Program-made: the position numbers and the translations under genes
Notes under the pieces: generated by a model
The model's database searches: none
The model's input: the letters and a program-made list of their open reading frames with translations, nothing else
Told to the model about the DNA's origin: nothing
In this document: positions 1 through 10,812 of the stretch, in pieces
Layout of the letters: every line of letters begins with the position of its first letter
How positions within the stretch are numbered: the stretch's first letter is position 1
Source: Vitis vinifera
Taxonomy: Eukaryota > Streptophyta > Magnoliopsida > Vitales > Vitaceae
Reading direction: 5' to 3'
Assembly: GCF_030704535.1 (NCBI RefSeq)
Contig: NC_081821.1
Location: 2,495,001 to 2,559,000 of the forward strand
Length of the DNA stretch: 64,000 nt

Positions 1-161
1 GTCTTGACTTCTATTTGTATGATCATAGTGCTCTTCCCTTTTTATTCTTAGCAAAATAAAACAAACTTGAAGGTTTGTTTTAGTTAAATAATTGCAAAAA
101 AAAAAAAAAAATGTTAGTACTTCATATTTAATCACTTAAGTTGATTTATTAAAACTTAGGT

Positions 162-204
<43 letters not shown>

Positions 205-540
205 TTTAATTTTTTTAGTTATTTAATATCTATTTGAAATAAATATTATATTGCATCTTAATATTTGTTATTAAAAAAATATGATATGTCACATATTTAT
301 TATTATTTGAAAATTGCACTACAATTCATAATTTAATAGAAAATTTTAATTTTATAATTAAACTATTTAAGATTTATAAATAAAAAATATTATATTATAC
401 AATTAAATAAACTGAACAATTTGCATAAATTAAATAGCATATTAAATGATATATATTAGTATTTTGCTGTCTATTTTATACTTACTTTTTAGTCAAATAA
501 ATTACACTTAAATTATTGTTAACGATATTTAATACAAATT
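1..540. repeat. Truncated copy of the array's AT-rich 5'-flank block
   Basis: This stretch aligns by eye with 15220-16930 and 23030-24596 (shared runs around 'cttgaaggtttgttttagtt' and 'atttattaaaacttagg'). It should be the upstream flank of a receptor-kinase unit lying left of the window. A long poly-T run (about 167-199) replaces roughly 1.2 kb present in the other copies, so the block is internally deleted. No coding potential is seen. Confidence 0.6.
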
Positions 541-3500
541 TAATGCTAAACTGGATCTCATGCTTGTTAGGTTATCTCTATGGAAGAAAACACCCTAAGG
601 TCCATCCTAGAAATCCTACGATTAGTCCCCAACACTTCTTTTTACACTCAAACTCAGAACTTGGAGTAGAGTTTGAGTTTTTCTTAAAATGAGAAACAAC
701 ATTGTTAAAACAAACAGTACATAGTCAGGATTGAGGAAACAAAGTTTTTTCTATGTAGCCTTCTTGAGTTTGATTCACTCTTATGGTGAAGGTCTTTCAA
801 TTGTTTGTGTCTTGTGTGATTTGAATACCTGTTGATTCAAGTGGTTGGGTGGCAATTTCTACCATGTATTCTTTATTTCATTTGGAAAAGACCATGCATT
901 CAACAATTGTCTGCGCCTTTTGAATGCTCGTTGATTCAAGTGGTCGGGTGGCAATTCCTACGATGTATTCTTTATTTTATTTGGAAAAAAAAATGCATTC
1001 ATTAGTGGTGTGTTCCTTTTGAATACTTGGTGACTCAAGTGGTTGGGTGGCAACTACATTAGTGTAGGTTATCTTACATTTTCGTTGTGTCCCATAAAAT
1101 TGTAGGACCAAACAAACCCCTCGTATAAACACAGTATTCTTATTGTGTCCTATAAAATTATGAAACCAAACAGACAAATATTGATCATGATTATATGACC
1201 AAATACACATATACTCATCATGGGACCATAGGTTTACATGATCAAACAAATAAATATCCTTTATGATTATAGGAGTAAATACAAAGACACTCATCACGGG
1301 GTAATACAAACCCCACATCCGGGTTGTAAATTGACTATATAATTTATAATGACCCATTCTTAATAGTGCATATATTATCCACTTTTGATTCAAAGAGAAT
1401 CTCATAACTTTAAAATATGTTTATATTATTAAGAAAAATTCATACTTATATAACGTCATAAACTTTCTTCCCTATTCAATGTGAGAAGATATCATAATTG
1501 TCATGAGATGGGGATGAACATGGTTTTGAGGGCTAGTCTTGTAATCCTATTATTCCTATCTTATTGATCCTATAATATTCCTATTTACATGAAATTTTTT
1601 TGAGACCTGATCCATGAGAGAACGGAGACTTGGAGAAGTCTCCCACTCCCTTTGAAGGAGCTATTATTAGGGGAAACAATGATAAGTTTTCCACTATTGA
1701 AGGCACTTGCCTGCTCTCAATTCGGAGAAAATGCACTTCTGGGTTTTGAGCTGACTGCATTGACTTGATACATGTTTGTAATAATGGCTGAGCTGAAACT
1801 TACGATTATTATGCAGTTTTATTGTTGCCAAAACTTGTTGGATATACTGGGGATGAACATAACTTGTAATCCTTATATTTTATGGTATCAGCTGTGGTAG
1901 ATTGGAAGTTTTTGTTTTGTCCCTTGATATCCATCTTAGGCTTAATTTTGGTGCTATGCATTCTTGAAAACCAAGCTGATTGTGACTACCATATATTTAG
2001 TGGATGGCCTTGTTTTTGTTGCATGTATCAGTTTTGGTGAAAATTTTGGACTCTCACTTGTAGAATTAGAAAGGAAGCTTCGGGGATTTGGTATTTCTTT
2101 TTTCTTGTTTGATCAATCCATTGAAGCTCACCAAATTTGACCCTTTTTAATGGGTCACACCTCAGCTCTTCATAAGTTTATGGTGGGCCAGGATTTGCCT
2201 TGGTTCCCTTTACTTTCGAGTGTATATGTAGCCTTTTTTTTTGTTTTAGTATGAAAAGGCTAATCACATGATCTTATTCAGTTTTTTAACTGAAAATGCT
2301 AATCACAATAGCTTCATAATAAAGCTAACCAGGGTAAAGTTTTTACCTTAAAACAAGTGTTGTAGTAGAAAACGGTACTATATGAGCCTAAAGAAGTGAT
2401 CTTGAAGTCAGTGTTGAGCAAGTGAAGGCGAACTTTATTTATATATTGGCTCCAAATCCATGCATATCAGTGGTTTGGACATTCCGATGTGGGGTATTAA
2501 GTGGTGTTTTTAGGAAACTTGCCCAAAGTTGGAGGCAGTTTTTGACAGTCCCCTTCATATACTTCTTCCATGACCCATCAAGTGGAACCTTTGAATTTGC
2601 ACAGCGGCCACAAAGCACAAATTTTCAGAGGCTTCTAGCTAGTTAATCTTTTAGATTTCCCCTCATGAAATCAACTACTACTTGAAGGAATAAACCTCCC
2701 TACTTATAGGTACCTAGGAAGGCTCCAAGTCTATACATATCCAATGTAAAATTCTAAGAGTTGTTATCGTGCTACTGGAACAGAAACAACAAAAAATGAT
2801 CCACCATCACAGTTTTAAGTTATCAATAAAATCCAACCAAGAACAATTCTGCCTTCTTAAATGGGGCTTTATACCATTCCAAATTCCAATAATGAGATAC
2901 TTTTGAGTGCTGTGTAATTTGGAGTATAGTTCTTCTTCAACTTTTGGTTGGGGAGAATTCTTCTATTTCTCACTCCGCAAGCCATGAAAATAAGCAGAGG
3001 GAAGTCATGCTGTATACTGTACCTTCCTCCATCTTTTATCAATACTCTTCACCTTCCAATACAAAAGGAGCCTTTTTCACAAAATTTTGAAGCCCCAAGC
3101 GTAGCTAGGGGTGTGACTTAGGTAGGTTGATAGTCAATTTAAACTTAACTCAAAAATAAATCACATTTGTGTGAAGCTCAATCCAACTTGATGTATAAGT
3201 ATAACTTGAGTTTCCTAACCTGAGCTTAACCTAAACCTTTTTTTAAAAACTCCGATTGAAATCGGATTAAGTTCGGATTAAAGAGAAATGTATGAGTTAG
3301 TGATTAGATCAAAACTCAAGTTGAGTCAACTCAGGTTGACTCCAGGGAAAGAGATGTATAATAAATTAGCGAGCCAAAAGAAAGTTTGCGTATGAAAGTT
3401 AATATCCCACTATGTACAAGAACAAACCATTAATCTCATTGTTTAACAATGCTTTATCTAGAACATCAAATCTCTGATGTTCAAGCCTTCAGTCCTCTTA

Positions 3501-3825
3501 TCCTTGCACATTGTCAGCCGGTACCCGAGGTGCAATTTTCTATTCACCCACAAAAAGTCTTTTTGATATTTTTCCAATCTTCTACCCATTTTCCAAGGCA
3601 TCACAAAAGGGGACTTGCAGTATACAGAGAGGTTAGAGAGGGTTACTCTTAAGTGAGAGTCAATCCTGCCCTTTACCACACCTACACCACCTTATCATTC
3701 ACCTTTTTCAGCCTATTGGCCAAGACCTTTGCTAGGAGTTTATAGAAGTTTTTACTTCCAAAAATACACCATACAACTAAGAGCGTTTTATTTTTACTTT
3801 GATATCGTTCTGAATTACACATTGG
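541..3825. other. Decayed 3'-flank block of LRR-kinase unit 1; no gene seen
   Basis: The block matches the 3' flanks of unit 2 (17824-19098) and unit 3 (34520-37690). The region 1890-2240 is nearly identical to 36900-37220, and 3440-3560 matches 37400-37520. Short open frames here have no recognisable domain and are not conserved as frames. The segment 2340-3440 has no clear counterpart in the other flanks. The block leads directly into the gene 1 remnant, so the body of gene 1 was deleted. Confidence 0.55.
796..1060. repeat. Tandem repeat, about 99-bp period, 2.7 copies
   Basis: The phrase gttgattcaagtgg recurs at about 831 and 930, and in mutated form at 1029. Each copy is followed by a 'tattctttattt...tttgga' stretch and a 'gcattca' stretch. 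Related copies lie near 18540-18620 and 35990-36120 in the paralogous flanks. Non-coding. Confidence 0.7.
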
Positions 3826-4046
3826 TAGACTCTGTGAGGTTTATTCTGATGACGCTCCCTGCATGGTTGCAGAATCCCATACCATTTGCATGGACTGGTT
3901 GCCGTTCCAAGGTGGGTAGAAGAATTGGTGAGAAGAGCTTGTGTTTCTTCATTAGAATGAGAAGAAACATGGTCTGAACAAATTAACATAACTAAGAGGA
4001 GTAGGGAAACAAGGGAGAGCATTTTCTGTAAGGTTGAGAATGCCAT
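3826..4046 (-). pseudogene. LRR receptor kinase unit 1, 5' remnant only
   Basis: Reading from 4046 on the minus strand gives the family signal peptide ([14 protein letters not shown]...) and the start of the LRR N-terminal cap. An internal deletion of about 75 bp then joins 'TQALL' to 'TNSSTHLG'. After CKWYG the frame breaks before the second cap cysteine. Homology stops near 3826, soon after the first LRR should start, so all LRRs, the membrane segment and the kinase are gone. It is a relic of the same gene as at 19156-22450. The TATA-like box of the live paralogs is still visible near 4086-4093. Confidence 0.85.
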
Positions 4047-4265
4047 AGCTTTAGTTGATAAATTGCATATGCTGCTTCACAGCTTCATTTATACACATTT
4101 GGTTCCTTTGGTCCTTCTAGGTGACTCTTGTTCGCACGTATTCCCCACAGGAAAGAAAGTTGCGTTTTAATGTCAAGATTGAGGTCCTTTAAAGCATGGC
4201 TCCTTTTTCTTTCTTTTTTCCATGGATTGCACTGTACTAGTATGGTGGTCTTCCTACGTGATTAT

Positions 4266-5068
4266 TGTAGGGACCCCTCCCCTTGGGAAACACGTGGCAC
4301 GCAGCTCATAGTGACACGTGGCACGTGTTATCATCCGGACCATCATTACCCGGATTCCCCTAAGGATATGCATGGTGTAGACATCCTATCCGGACCGCCT
4401 CAAGGAAAGGCAAACGACGTTTCATCTTCTCCTATCCAAGGAAGAGCAAACGACGCTGGCAGAGCGTACACATCCGGATAGTCTCCACAACACATCCGGA
4501 TAGTAAGCATGAGCCATCCGGATATAAATCTTCTGGATGGTCAATTAAAGTAAAGCGAGTCTTACACGCAATCACAACAAGCAGCCATGGCCCACATCCC
4601 ATCACCTGCAGAATGGGAAGACAAGAGGAAGTGACAGCAAGTCACTTCCCACGATCATTCTGCATAATCGCTTCCCACGATCTCTGACGGCCGCATCACC
4701 TACCATAGTCTCTGACAGCCATTCATAGGATGATAGTGCTCCTACTAATACCTATTGTCATCATCACAACAGAAAAGATCTCCTCACCATTAATGAGAGG
4801 AACAGTACCCCTGAAGCTGGATATATATACCTTCGCACGAAGAAGAAAGGGGGCTGCTGGTAACCTCTTGATACCTAAAAAAGGCCAACTGATTTATATA
4901 TCTCTTTCTCACCATGGCTAACAAAACCATCGGAGGGTGCGTCCGGACACCCTGTCCGGATGCCTTTTGCAGGTGCAACCACTGAATCAAGAACCCCTTG
5001 TGTGTTGAGAATCACGTGTCCATCCATATATCAGCAACGTGGACCATCGGATACGCGAGGCGACAACA
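4266..5068 (+). repeat. 5' LTR of the gypsy element
   Basis: It starts TGTAGGGACC and ends GACAACA. It has many CCGGAT/ATCCGGA motifs in the U3 part (about 4330-4530), a TATA box (TATATATA, 4822-4829) and a GC-rich hairpin at 4939-4963 just before the LTR end. Short open frames inside it are not genes. Confidence 0.95.
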
Positions 5069-5069
5069 T

Positions 5070-5087
5070 TGGCGCCGTCTGTGGGAA
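5070..5087 (+). other. Primer binding site of the gypsy element
   Basis: TGGCGCCGTCTGTGGGAA lies 1 bp after the LTR end. The TGGCGCC start is the usual complement of a tRNA 3' end in plant gypsy elements. The exact tRNA was not determined. Confidence 0.75.
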
Positions 5088-5124
5088 ACTTTTACTTTTT
5101 ATTTTGATTCAGTCACTGGCAAAG

Positions 5125-7410
5125 ATGGCCACACCTTCCCAAAGTCGATCATCTGGTAGAGAGGAAGAAGATAATCACGAATGGCGTCAAGCCATCGAAA
5201 AAAGACAGTTGGCAAGCGAAAAACAGCTAAAAGCTCTCCTCCAGGAGACGGAGAGGTTAAGGGAAGAAAACGCTGTGTTACGCATTCAAGCCTCAACATC
5301 AGGACCTCCTCGTCGTCAGCGCTCAAAAGGCCAGGTGGCAAACTCAAAACCAGAGCCAGAATCAATATACCCTGGGTCAACAGGAGCTATCCCAGGAACG
5401 TACAACGCAAGGCCCCATGAGCCACGCACACCCATGCCTCGAGCTCCCCGTGAGGAAAGCTCAGATTCCACTCATTTCTCAGCAAAAAGACAGCGTGATA
5501 GAAAATCACAGTTGTCAAGTTCTATGCGCGCAAGACTAGGCCCACAAGAGCCTGGGAGATCAAGGCCACCAGCAGCCACAACCCGGGCGCCACGCCCCGA
5601 TCCTATGATCGCTCCCATGGTGCAGAACGTACCTCCGCATCGTGACCCCATGGTCACCCTAGCGATGCGGAACGTTCATTCACACCTAGCGGAACGACCA
5701 GCTGGGAGAAACCTCCCAAACGAGCCACCCATTGGCTCCATCAGCAAAAGGCTGGATGACATGCTCTCCACGCCCTTTTGCTCTCATATCACCCATTACG
5801 AGCCCCCAAGAGGATTCCTCGTACCAAAGTTTTCCACATATGATGGGACCAACGATCCCTTCGATCACATCATGCACTATCGACAGCTTATGACGCTCGA
5901 TATTGGCAACGATGCATTATTATGCAAAGTATTCCCTGCCAGCCTTCAAGGGCAGGCCCTCTCATGGTTTCATCGCCTACCTCCTAACTCTATTGACAAT
6001 TTCAGGGACCTCTCTGAAGCATTCGTGGGACAGTACTTGTGCTCTGCTCGACACAAGCAGAATATCAGCACCCTCCAGAACATAAAAATGAGAGACAACG
6101 AATCCTTGAGGGAATTTGTGAAACGATTTGGCCAAGCCGTACTCCAAATAGAGGTTTGCAGCATGGATGCTGTCCTACAAATCTTCAAGAGAAGCATTTG
6201 TCCAGGCACTCCATTTTTTGAATCACTGGCAAAAAAGCCTCCCACAACGATGGACGATTTGTTCAGACGTGCTAACAAATATTCAATGCTCGAAGATGAC
6301 GTGCGTGCAGCCACTCAACAAGTTTTGGTTGCCGGACGGGCTTCTAGAGATAACGCGGACAGGCATGCCAAGCCTCCGGACCGTCCAAAACCAGTTGACC
6401 GGAGACAGGACGGGCCGAGTCGTCCGAATAGGCCGCCCGTCACACCCCTATCCGTATCATACGAAAAACTTCTCCCAATGATCCAAGGGTTGTCCGACTT
6501 CAGGTGGCCTAGACCCCTCGAAACGGACCCATCCATAAGAGACCGCAGCAAGAAATGCGCCTTCCACAAAGACCATGGTCATACAACAGAGACGTGTCGA
6601 TCCCTCCAGTATCTAGTTGAAAGGCTCATCAAAGCAGGACATTTAAAACAGTACCTCCGCTCAGATACTGGAGGAAGGGACGTATCTCAGCATCATAACT
6701 CTGAGGCCCCGAGGGCCCCAGTCGCCCCCAAGGCTGTGATAAACTATATCAATGGGGGCCCGTCTGACGAGGAATACGATTCCAGGCGTAAAAGGCAGAA
6801 ATTGCTGCGGGCCGCGTCAATACGCGAGCGCATTAATTCCATCCGGCCGGGTCTTACTGGAGAGGGCCCTCGCCCCATAGATGGGACAATCATTTTCCCA
6901 CCAGTAGATCCCACCCGGACGCTACAGCCACATCGCGACGCCCTCATCCTCTCTCTAGAAATAGGAGATTTTGATGTAAGACGTATCTTGGTTGATCCAG
7001 GCAGTTCAGCCGATCTAGTACAAGCATCAGTCATTGGCCATATGGGACACAGTCTCGCGGGTCTCGAAAACCCCGGACGAATCTTATCTGGATTCAACGG
7101 ATCATCAACAACATCCTTAGGAGACATTATACTGCCGGTTCGAGCTGGACCAGTCACTCTCAACGTGCAATTCTCGGTGGTGCAAGAATTGTCACCCTTC
7201 AATATCATCTTGGGACGCACATGGCTTCACTACATGAAAGCCATCCCCTCCACATATCATCAAATGGTGAGTTTCCTCACCAATGAAGGGCAAACTGACT
7301 TGTATGGCAGCCAGTTAGCCGCTCGCCAATGCTACCAAATAGCACGTGAAGCAGTCGCTAACCAGGAAGATGCATCTCCCCCTGAACCTAGCATTGCGCG
7401 CGACCAATAG
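5125..7410 (+). CDS. gag: Gag-protease polyprotein of the gypsy element
   Basis: A 761-aa frame starting at the ATG at 5125 (MATPSQSRSS). The frame is open further upstream, but that part overlaps the LTR and primer site. The N terminus has a charged coiled-coil stretch (about residues 20-60) and then a proline/arginine-rich region. The capsid-like gag core lies at about residues 235-430. A Cys/His motif (CAFHKDHGHTTETC) follows near residue 475. An aspartic protease domain is near residues 615-720, with VDPGSSADL as the active-site loop and NIILGRTWLH as the distal motif. The residue after the catalytic Asp is Pro rather than Ser or Thr. The frame ends at TAG 7408-7410 and continues in the same frame into pol. 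Gag would form virus-like particles in the cytoplasm. Confidence 0.9.
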   Translation: MATPSQSRSSGREEEDNHEWRQAIEKRQLASEKQLKALLQETERLREENAVLRIQASTSGPPRRQRSKGQVANSKPEPESIYPGSTGAIPGTYNARPHEPRTPMPRAPREESSDSTHFSAKRQRDRKSQLSSSMRARLGPQEPGRSRPPAATTRAPRPDPMIAPMVQNVPPHRDPMVTLAMRNVHSHLAERPAGRNLPNEPPIGSISKRLDDMLSTPFCSHITHYEPPRGFLVPKFSTYDGTNDPFDHIMHYRQLMTLDIGNDALLCKVFPASLQGQALSWFHRLPPNSIDNFRDLSEAFVGQYLCSARHKQNISTLQNIKMRDNESLREFVKRFGQAVLQIEVCSMDAVLQIFKRSICPGTPFFESLAKKPPTTMDDLFRRANKYSMLEDDVRAATQQVLVAGRASRDNADRHAKPPDRPKPVDRRQDGPSRPNRPPVTPLSVSYEKLLPMIQGLSDFRWPRPLETDPSIRDRSKKCAFHKDHGHTTETCRSLQYLVERLIKAGHLKQYLRSDTGGRDVSQHHNSEAPRAPVAPKAVINYINGGPSDEEYDSRRKRQKLLRAASIRERINSIRPGLTGEGPRPIDGTIIFPPVDPTRTLQPHRDALILSLEIGDFDVRRILVDPGSSADLVQASVIGHMGHSLAGLENPGRILSGFNGSSTTSLGDIILPVRAGPVTLNVQFSVVQELSPFNIILGRTWLHYMKAIPSTYHQMVSFLTNEGQTDLYGSQLAARQCYQIAREAVANQEDASPPEPSIARDQ

Positions 7411-7416
7411 CAATTA
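7405..7416 (+). promoter_or_regulatory. Leaky stop codon context between gag and pol (CAA-TAG-CAA-TTA)
   Basis: The gag TAG at 7408-7410 is preceded by CAA and followed by CAA TTA. This matches the tobamovirus replicase read-through signal (UAG followed by CARYYA). Gag and pol share a reading frame, and pol has no ATG near its beginning. Read-through would set the Gag to Gag-Pol ratio; this is inferred. Confidence 0.8.
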
Positions 7417-10400
7417 TTGGGTCCGGTGGACAAGGATCCCCCGGTAGCAGATCCCTTACAAACAATCCAAATCTCAGAAGAGAATGATCACCTCACAAAC
7501 ATCAGTTCCCTCATGACACAAGAAGAAACCCAGAGCATACAGAATATCCTTCGAAGTAACCATGACATCTTCGCATGGACACATTCGGATATGAAGGGAA
7601 TTCATCCCTCTATCGCCTCTCACAAGCTTAACGTCTTTCCAGCAGCCAGACCCATTCGACAGAAGATTAGACGATTTCACCCGGATAGACAAAGAGTTAT
7701 CCAAGATGAAATTAACAAATTGTTGGAAGCCGGATTCATCAGAGAGGTATCTTATCCGGATTGGTTGGCAAATGTAGTAGTGGTACCAAAGAAAGAGGGC
7801 AAATGGCGAGTCTGTGTTGATTACACCAATCTCAATAATGCATGTCCAAAAGACAGTTTTCCCTTACCACGGATAGATCAAATTGTGGATTCCACTTCCG
7901 GGCAAGGGATGCTCTCTTTCTTGGATGCCTTCTCCGGCTATCACCAAATTCCCATGTCTCCGGATGACGAAGAAAAAACAGCATTCATAACGCCACACGG
8001 CCTCTATTGCTACAAAGTCATGCCATTCGGACTCAAAAACGCTGGCGCCACGTATCAAAGATTGATGACCAAAATCTTCAAACCTCTGATAGGCCGCTCG
8101 GTCGAGGTATACATTGACGATATCGTGGTTAAAAGCAAAACTCGAGAGCAGCATATCCTCCATTTACAAGAAGTATTTTACCTCTTGCGAAAGTATGACA
8201 TGAAGCTAAATCCTTCCAAATGTGCCTTTGGCGTGAGTGCTGGCAAATTTCTGGGATTTATGGTCAGCCAAAGAGGCATAGAAGTCAGCCCGGATCAAGT
8301 CAAAGCAGTCATGGAGACACCTCCTCCCAGGAACAAAAAGGAGTTACAACGCCTCACAGGCAAGCTCGTTGCGTTAGGACGTTTTATAGCCCGCTTCACT
8401 GACGAGTTGCGACCCTTCTTCTTAGCGATACGAAAAGCTGGAACGCAGGGATGGACGGACAATTGCCAAAACGCGTTGGAAAAAATAAAACACTGTCTTA
8501 TGCATCCGCCCATCTTGAGCAGCCCCATGCCAAAGGAGAAGCTATATATGTATTTAGCTGTCTCAGAATGGGCAATCAGCGCCGTTCTATTCCGCTGCCC
8601 TTCGCCAAAGGAGCAGAAACCTGTCTACTATGTCAGCAGAGCTTTGGCAGATGTAGAAACCAGGTATTCAAAAATGGAGCTAACAGCCTTAGCTCTTCGA
8701 AGTGCTGCTCAAAAGCTCCGCCCCTATTTTCAAGCTCACCCAGTGATTGTACTGACCGACCAGCCCCTTCGTAGCATTCTACACAAGCCAGATTTAACTG
8801 GGCGAATGCTACAGTGGGCCATCGAATTGAGCGAATTTGGAATCGAATTCCAACCCAGATTATCCAAAAAAGGCCAAGTAATGGCCGACTTCGTGCTCGA
8901 ATATTCACGAAGACCCGACCAGCACCACGAATCAGGTGAACAGGAGTGGTGGACTCTACGAGTTGACGGAGCCTCACGCTCATCAGGCTCTGGAGTTGGG
9001 CTCTTATTGCAGTCCCCAACTGGGGAACATCTGGAGCAGGCCATCCGGCTGGGATTCTCCGCGTCTAACAATGAAGCAGAATACGAGGCCATCCTGTCCG
9101 GATTGGACCTCGCTCTTGCGCTATCCGTCTCCAAACTCCGAATCTACAGCGACTCGCAACTAGTGGTAAGGCATGTCCAGAAAGAATATGAGGCTAAGGA
9201 CTCACGCATGGCGCGATACTTGGCCAAAGTAAGAAGCACCTTACAGCAATTTACCGAGTGGACAATTGAAAAAATTAAGCGAGCTGACAACGGGCGCGCT
9301 GACGCCTTGGCCGGTATAGCTGCTTCCCTCCCCACCAGAGAAGCCATTCTATTGCCTATCCATGTACAAGCCAATCCCTCTGTCGCAGAAAATTCCACTT
9401 GCAACTCCATTGAAGCAGACCAAGCGGATGATCAAGAATGGACGCATGATATTGCAGAATATCTCCGGACAGGAACTTTAACCGAAGATCCTAAACAAGC
9501 GCACAAAATCCGGGTGCAAGCTGCCCGTTTCACCCTGATTGGGGGGCACCTGTACAAGCGATCCTTCACAGGGCCTTATCTTCGCTGTCTTGGGCATTCA
9601 GAGGCCCAGTATGTGTTAGCTGAGTTACATGAAGGAGTATGCGGAAATCATACGGGAGGACGATCCCTAGCACATAGAGCTCATTCACAAGGATACTATT
9701 GGCCAACAATGAAGAAAGACGCGGCAGCATATGTCCAAAAATGTGATAAATGTCAAAGATACGCTCCCATTCCACATATACCATCAATCGCATTAAAATC
9801 GGTCTCAAGCCCATGGCCTTTCGCGCAGTGGGGCATGGACATAGTGGGACCCCTCCCAGCAGCACCCGCCCAAAAGAAATTCCTTCTTGTCGCCACTGAT
9901 TACTTCAGTAAATGGGTAGAAGCTGAAGCATATGCAAGCATCAAAGATAAAGATGTTACCAAGTTCGTATGGAAGAACATTGTTTGCCGTTATGGGATTC
10001 CCCAAATCATCATAGCTGACAACGGTCCACAATTTGACAGCATTGCATTCAGGAATTTCTGTTCGGAATTGAATATCCGGAATTCATACTCCACGCCACG
10101 TTATCCTCAAAGCAATGGCCAGGCGGAAGCCACAAACAAAACTCTAGTCAATGCCTTGAAGAAAAGGCTGGAGCAAGCCAAAGGGAGGTGGGTGGAGGAA
10201 CTACCCGGCGTCCTGTGGGCCTATCGGACCACACCCGGACGACCAACAGGAAATACTCCTTTTGCCCTCACATATGGAATGGATGCAGTCATTCCCACTG
10301 AAATAGGTCTTCCTACTATCCGGACTGATGCAGCAAAGCAAAAAGATGCCGACACAGAACTAGGAAGAAATTTGGACTGGGCAGACGAAGTCAGAGAAAG

Positions 10401-10674
10401 CGCATCCATCCGGATGGCAGATTATCAACAAAGAGCATCAGCGCATTACAATCGAAAAGTCAGGCCCAGAAACTTCAAAAATGGTACGCTAGTACTTAGA
10501 AAAGTTTTTGAAAATACTGCTGAAGTAGGCGCAGGAAAATTCCAAGCCAATTGGGAAGGACCCTACATAGTGTCTAAGGCAAATGAAAATGGAGCCTATC
10601 ATTTACAAAAGCTAGATGGCACTCCGTTACTCAGACCATGGAATGTGTTTAATTTAAAGCAGTATTATCAGTAG
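7411..10674 (+). CDS. pol: Pol polyprotein of the gypsy element: RT, two RNase H domains, integrase
   Basis: A 1,087-codon frame in frame with gag, expressed presumably by read-through. The reverse transcriptase includes KEGKWRVCVDYTNLN, LDAFSGYHQIPM, MPFGLKNAGATYQ and the catalytic YIDD near 8110. A retroviral-type RNase H follows (YVSRALADVETRYSKMEL). A second RNase H of the archaeal type comes next (WTLRVDGASRS..., NNEAEYEA, IYSDSQLVV, RADNGRADALA) and places the element in the Tat lineage. The integrase has an HHCC zinc finger (H...H...CDKCQRY) and D,D,E core segments (WGMDIVGP, ADNGPQFDS, SNGQAEATNK). No internal stop or frameshift is seen, so the element may be autonomous. Confidence 0.95.
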   Translation, partial: QLLGPVDKDPPVADPLQTIQISEENDHLTNISSLMTQEETQSIQNILRSNHDIFAWTHSDMKGIHPSIASHKLNVFPAARPIRQKIRRFHPDRQRVIQDEINKLLEAGFIREVSYPDWLANVVVVPKKEGKWRVCVDYTNLNNACPKDSFPLPRIDQIVDSTSGQGMLSFLDAFSGYHQIPMSPDDEEKTAFITPHGLYCYKVMPFGLKNAGATYQRLMTKIFKPLIGRSVEVYIDDIVVKSKTREQHILHLQEVFYLLRKYDMKLNPSKCAFGVSAGKFLGFMVSQRGIEVSPDQVKAVMETPPPRNKKELQRLTGKLVALGRFIARFTDELRPFFLAIRKAGTQGWTDNCQNALEKIKHCLMHPPILSSPMPKEKLYMYLAVSEWAISAVLFRCPSPKEQKPVYYVSRALADVETRYSKMELTALALRSAAQKLRPYFQAHPVIVLTDQPLRSILHKPDLTGRMLQWAIELSEFGIEFQPRLSKKGQVMADFVLEYSRRPDQHHESGEQEWWTLRVDGASRSSGSGVGLLLQSPTGEHLEQAIRLGFSASNNEAEYEAILSGLDLALALSVSKLRIYSDSQLVVRHVQKEYEAKDSRMARYLAKVRSTLQQFTEWTIEKIKRADNGRADALAGIAASLPTREAILLPIHVQANPSVAENSTCNSIEADQADDQEWTHDIAEYLRTGTLTEDPKQAHKIRVQAARFTLIGGHLYKRSFTGPYLRCLGHSEAQYVLAELHEGVCGNHTGGRSLAHRAHSQGYYWPTMKKDAAAYVQKCDKCQRYAPIPHIPSIALKSVSSPWPFAQWGMDIVGPLPAAPAQKKFLLVATDYFSKWVEAEAYASIKDKDVTKFVWKNIVCRYGIPQIIIADNGPQFDSIAFRNFCSELNIRNSYSTPRYPQSNGQAEATNKTLVNALKKRLEQAKGRWVEELPGVLWAYRTTPGRPTGNTPFALTYGMDAVIPTEIGLPTIRTDAAKQKDADTELGRNLDWADEVRESASIRMADYQQRASAHYNRKVRPRNFKNGTLVLRKVFENTAEVGAGKFQANWEGPYIVSKANENGAYHLQKLDGTPLLRPWNVFNLKQYYQ

Positions 10675-10812
10675 AAAGAGTACACAAGTGCAAATGAGAA
10701 AGAAGTAAGTTTTATTGATATGAGTAAATGTAAATTACAAAGAGACATCCGGACCACAAAAATATACAGAAGGAAAAATTACAGCAGAAAAATTGCAAGA
10801 AGAGATAAACTA
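10675..10812. other. Spacer between pol and the antisense gene
   Basis: Short AT-rich spacer between two convergent reading frames. It would hold the 3' end of the antisense transcript. No domain seen. Confidence 0.4.

Noticed and set aside
796..1060. CRISPR-like array
   Set aside because: Plain tandem repeat of about 99 bp without distinct spacers, in a plant genome.
977..1405. 142-aa minus-strand frame in the left flank
   Set aside because: No recognisable domain, biased His/Tyr composition from AT-rich repeats, and not conserved in the paralogous flanks.
4730..4990. Short open frames on both strands inside the gypsy LTR (repeated at 14438-14698)
   Set aside because: They lie inside the LTR, appear identically in both LTRs and have no domain.
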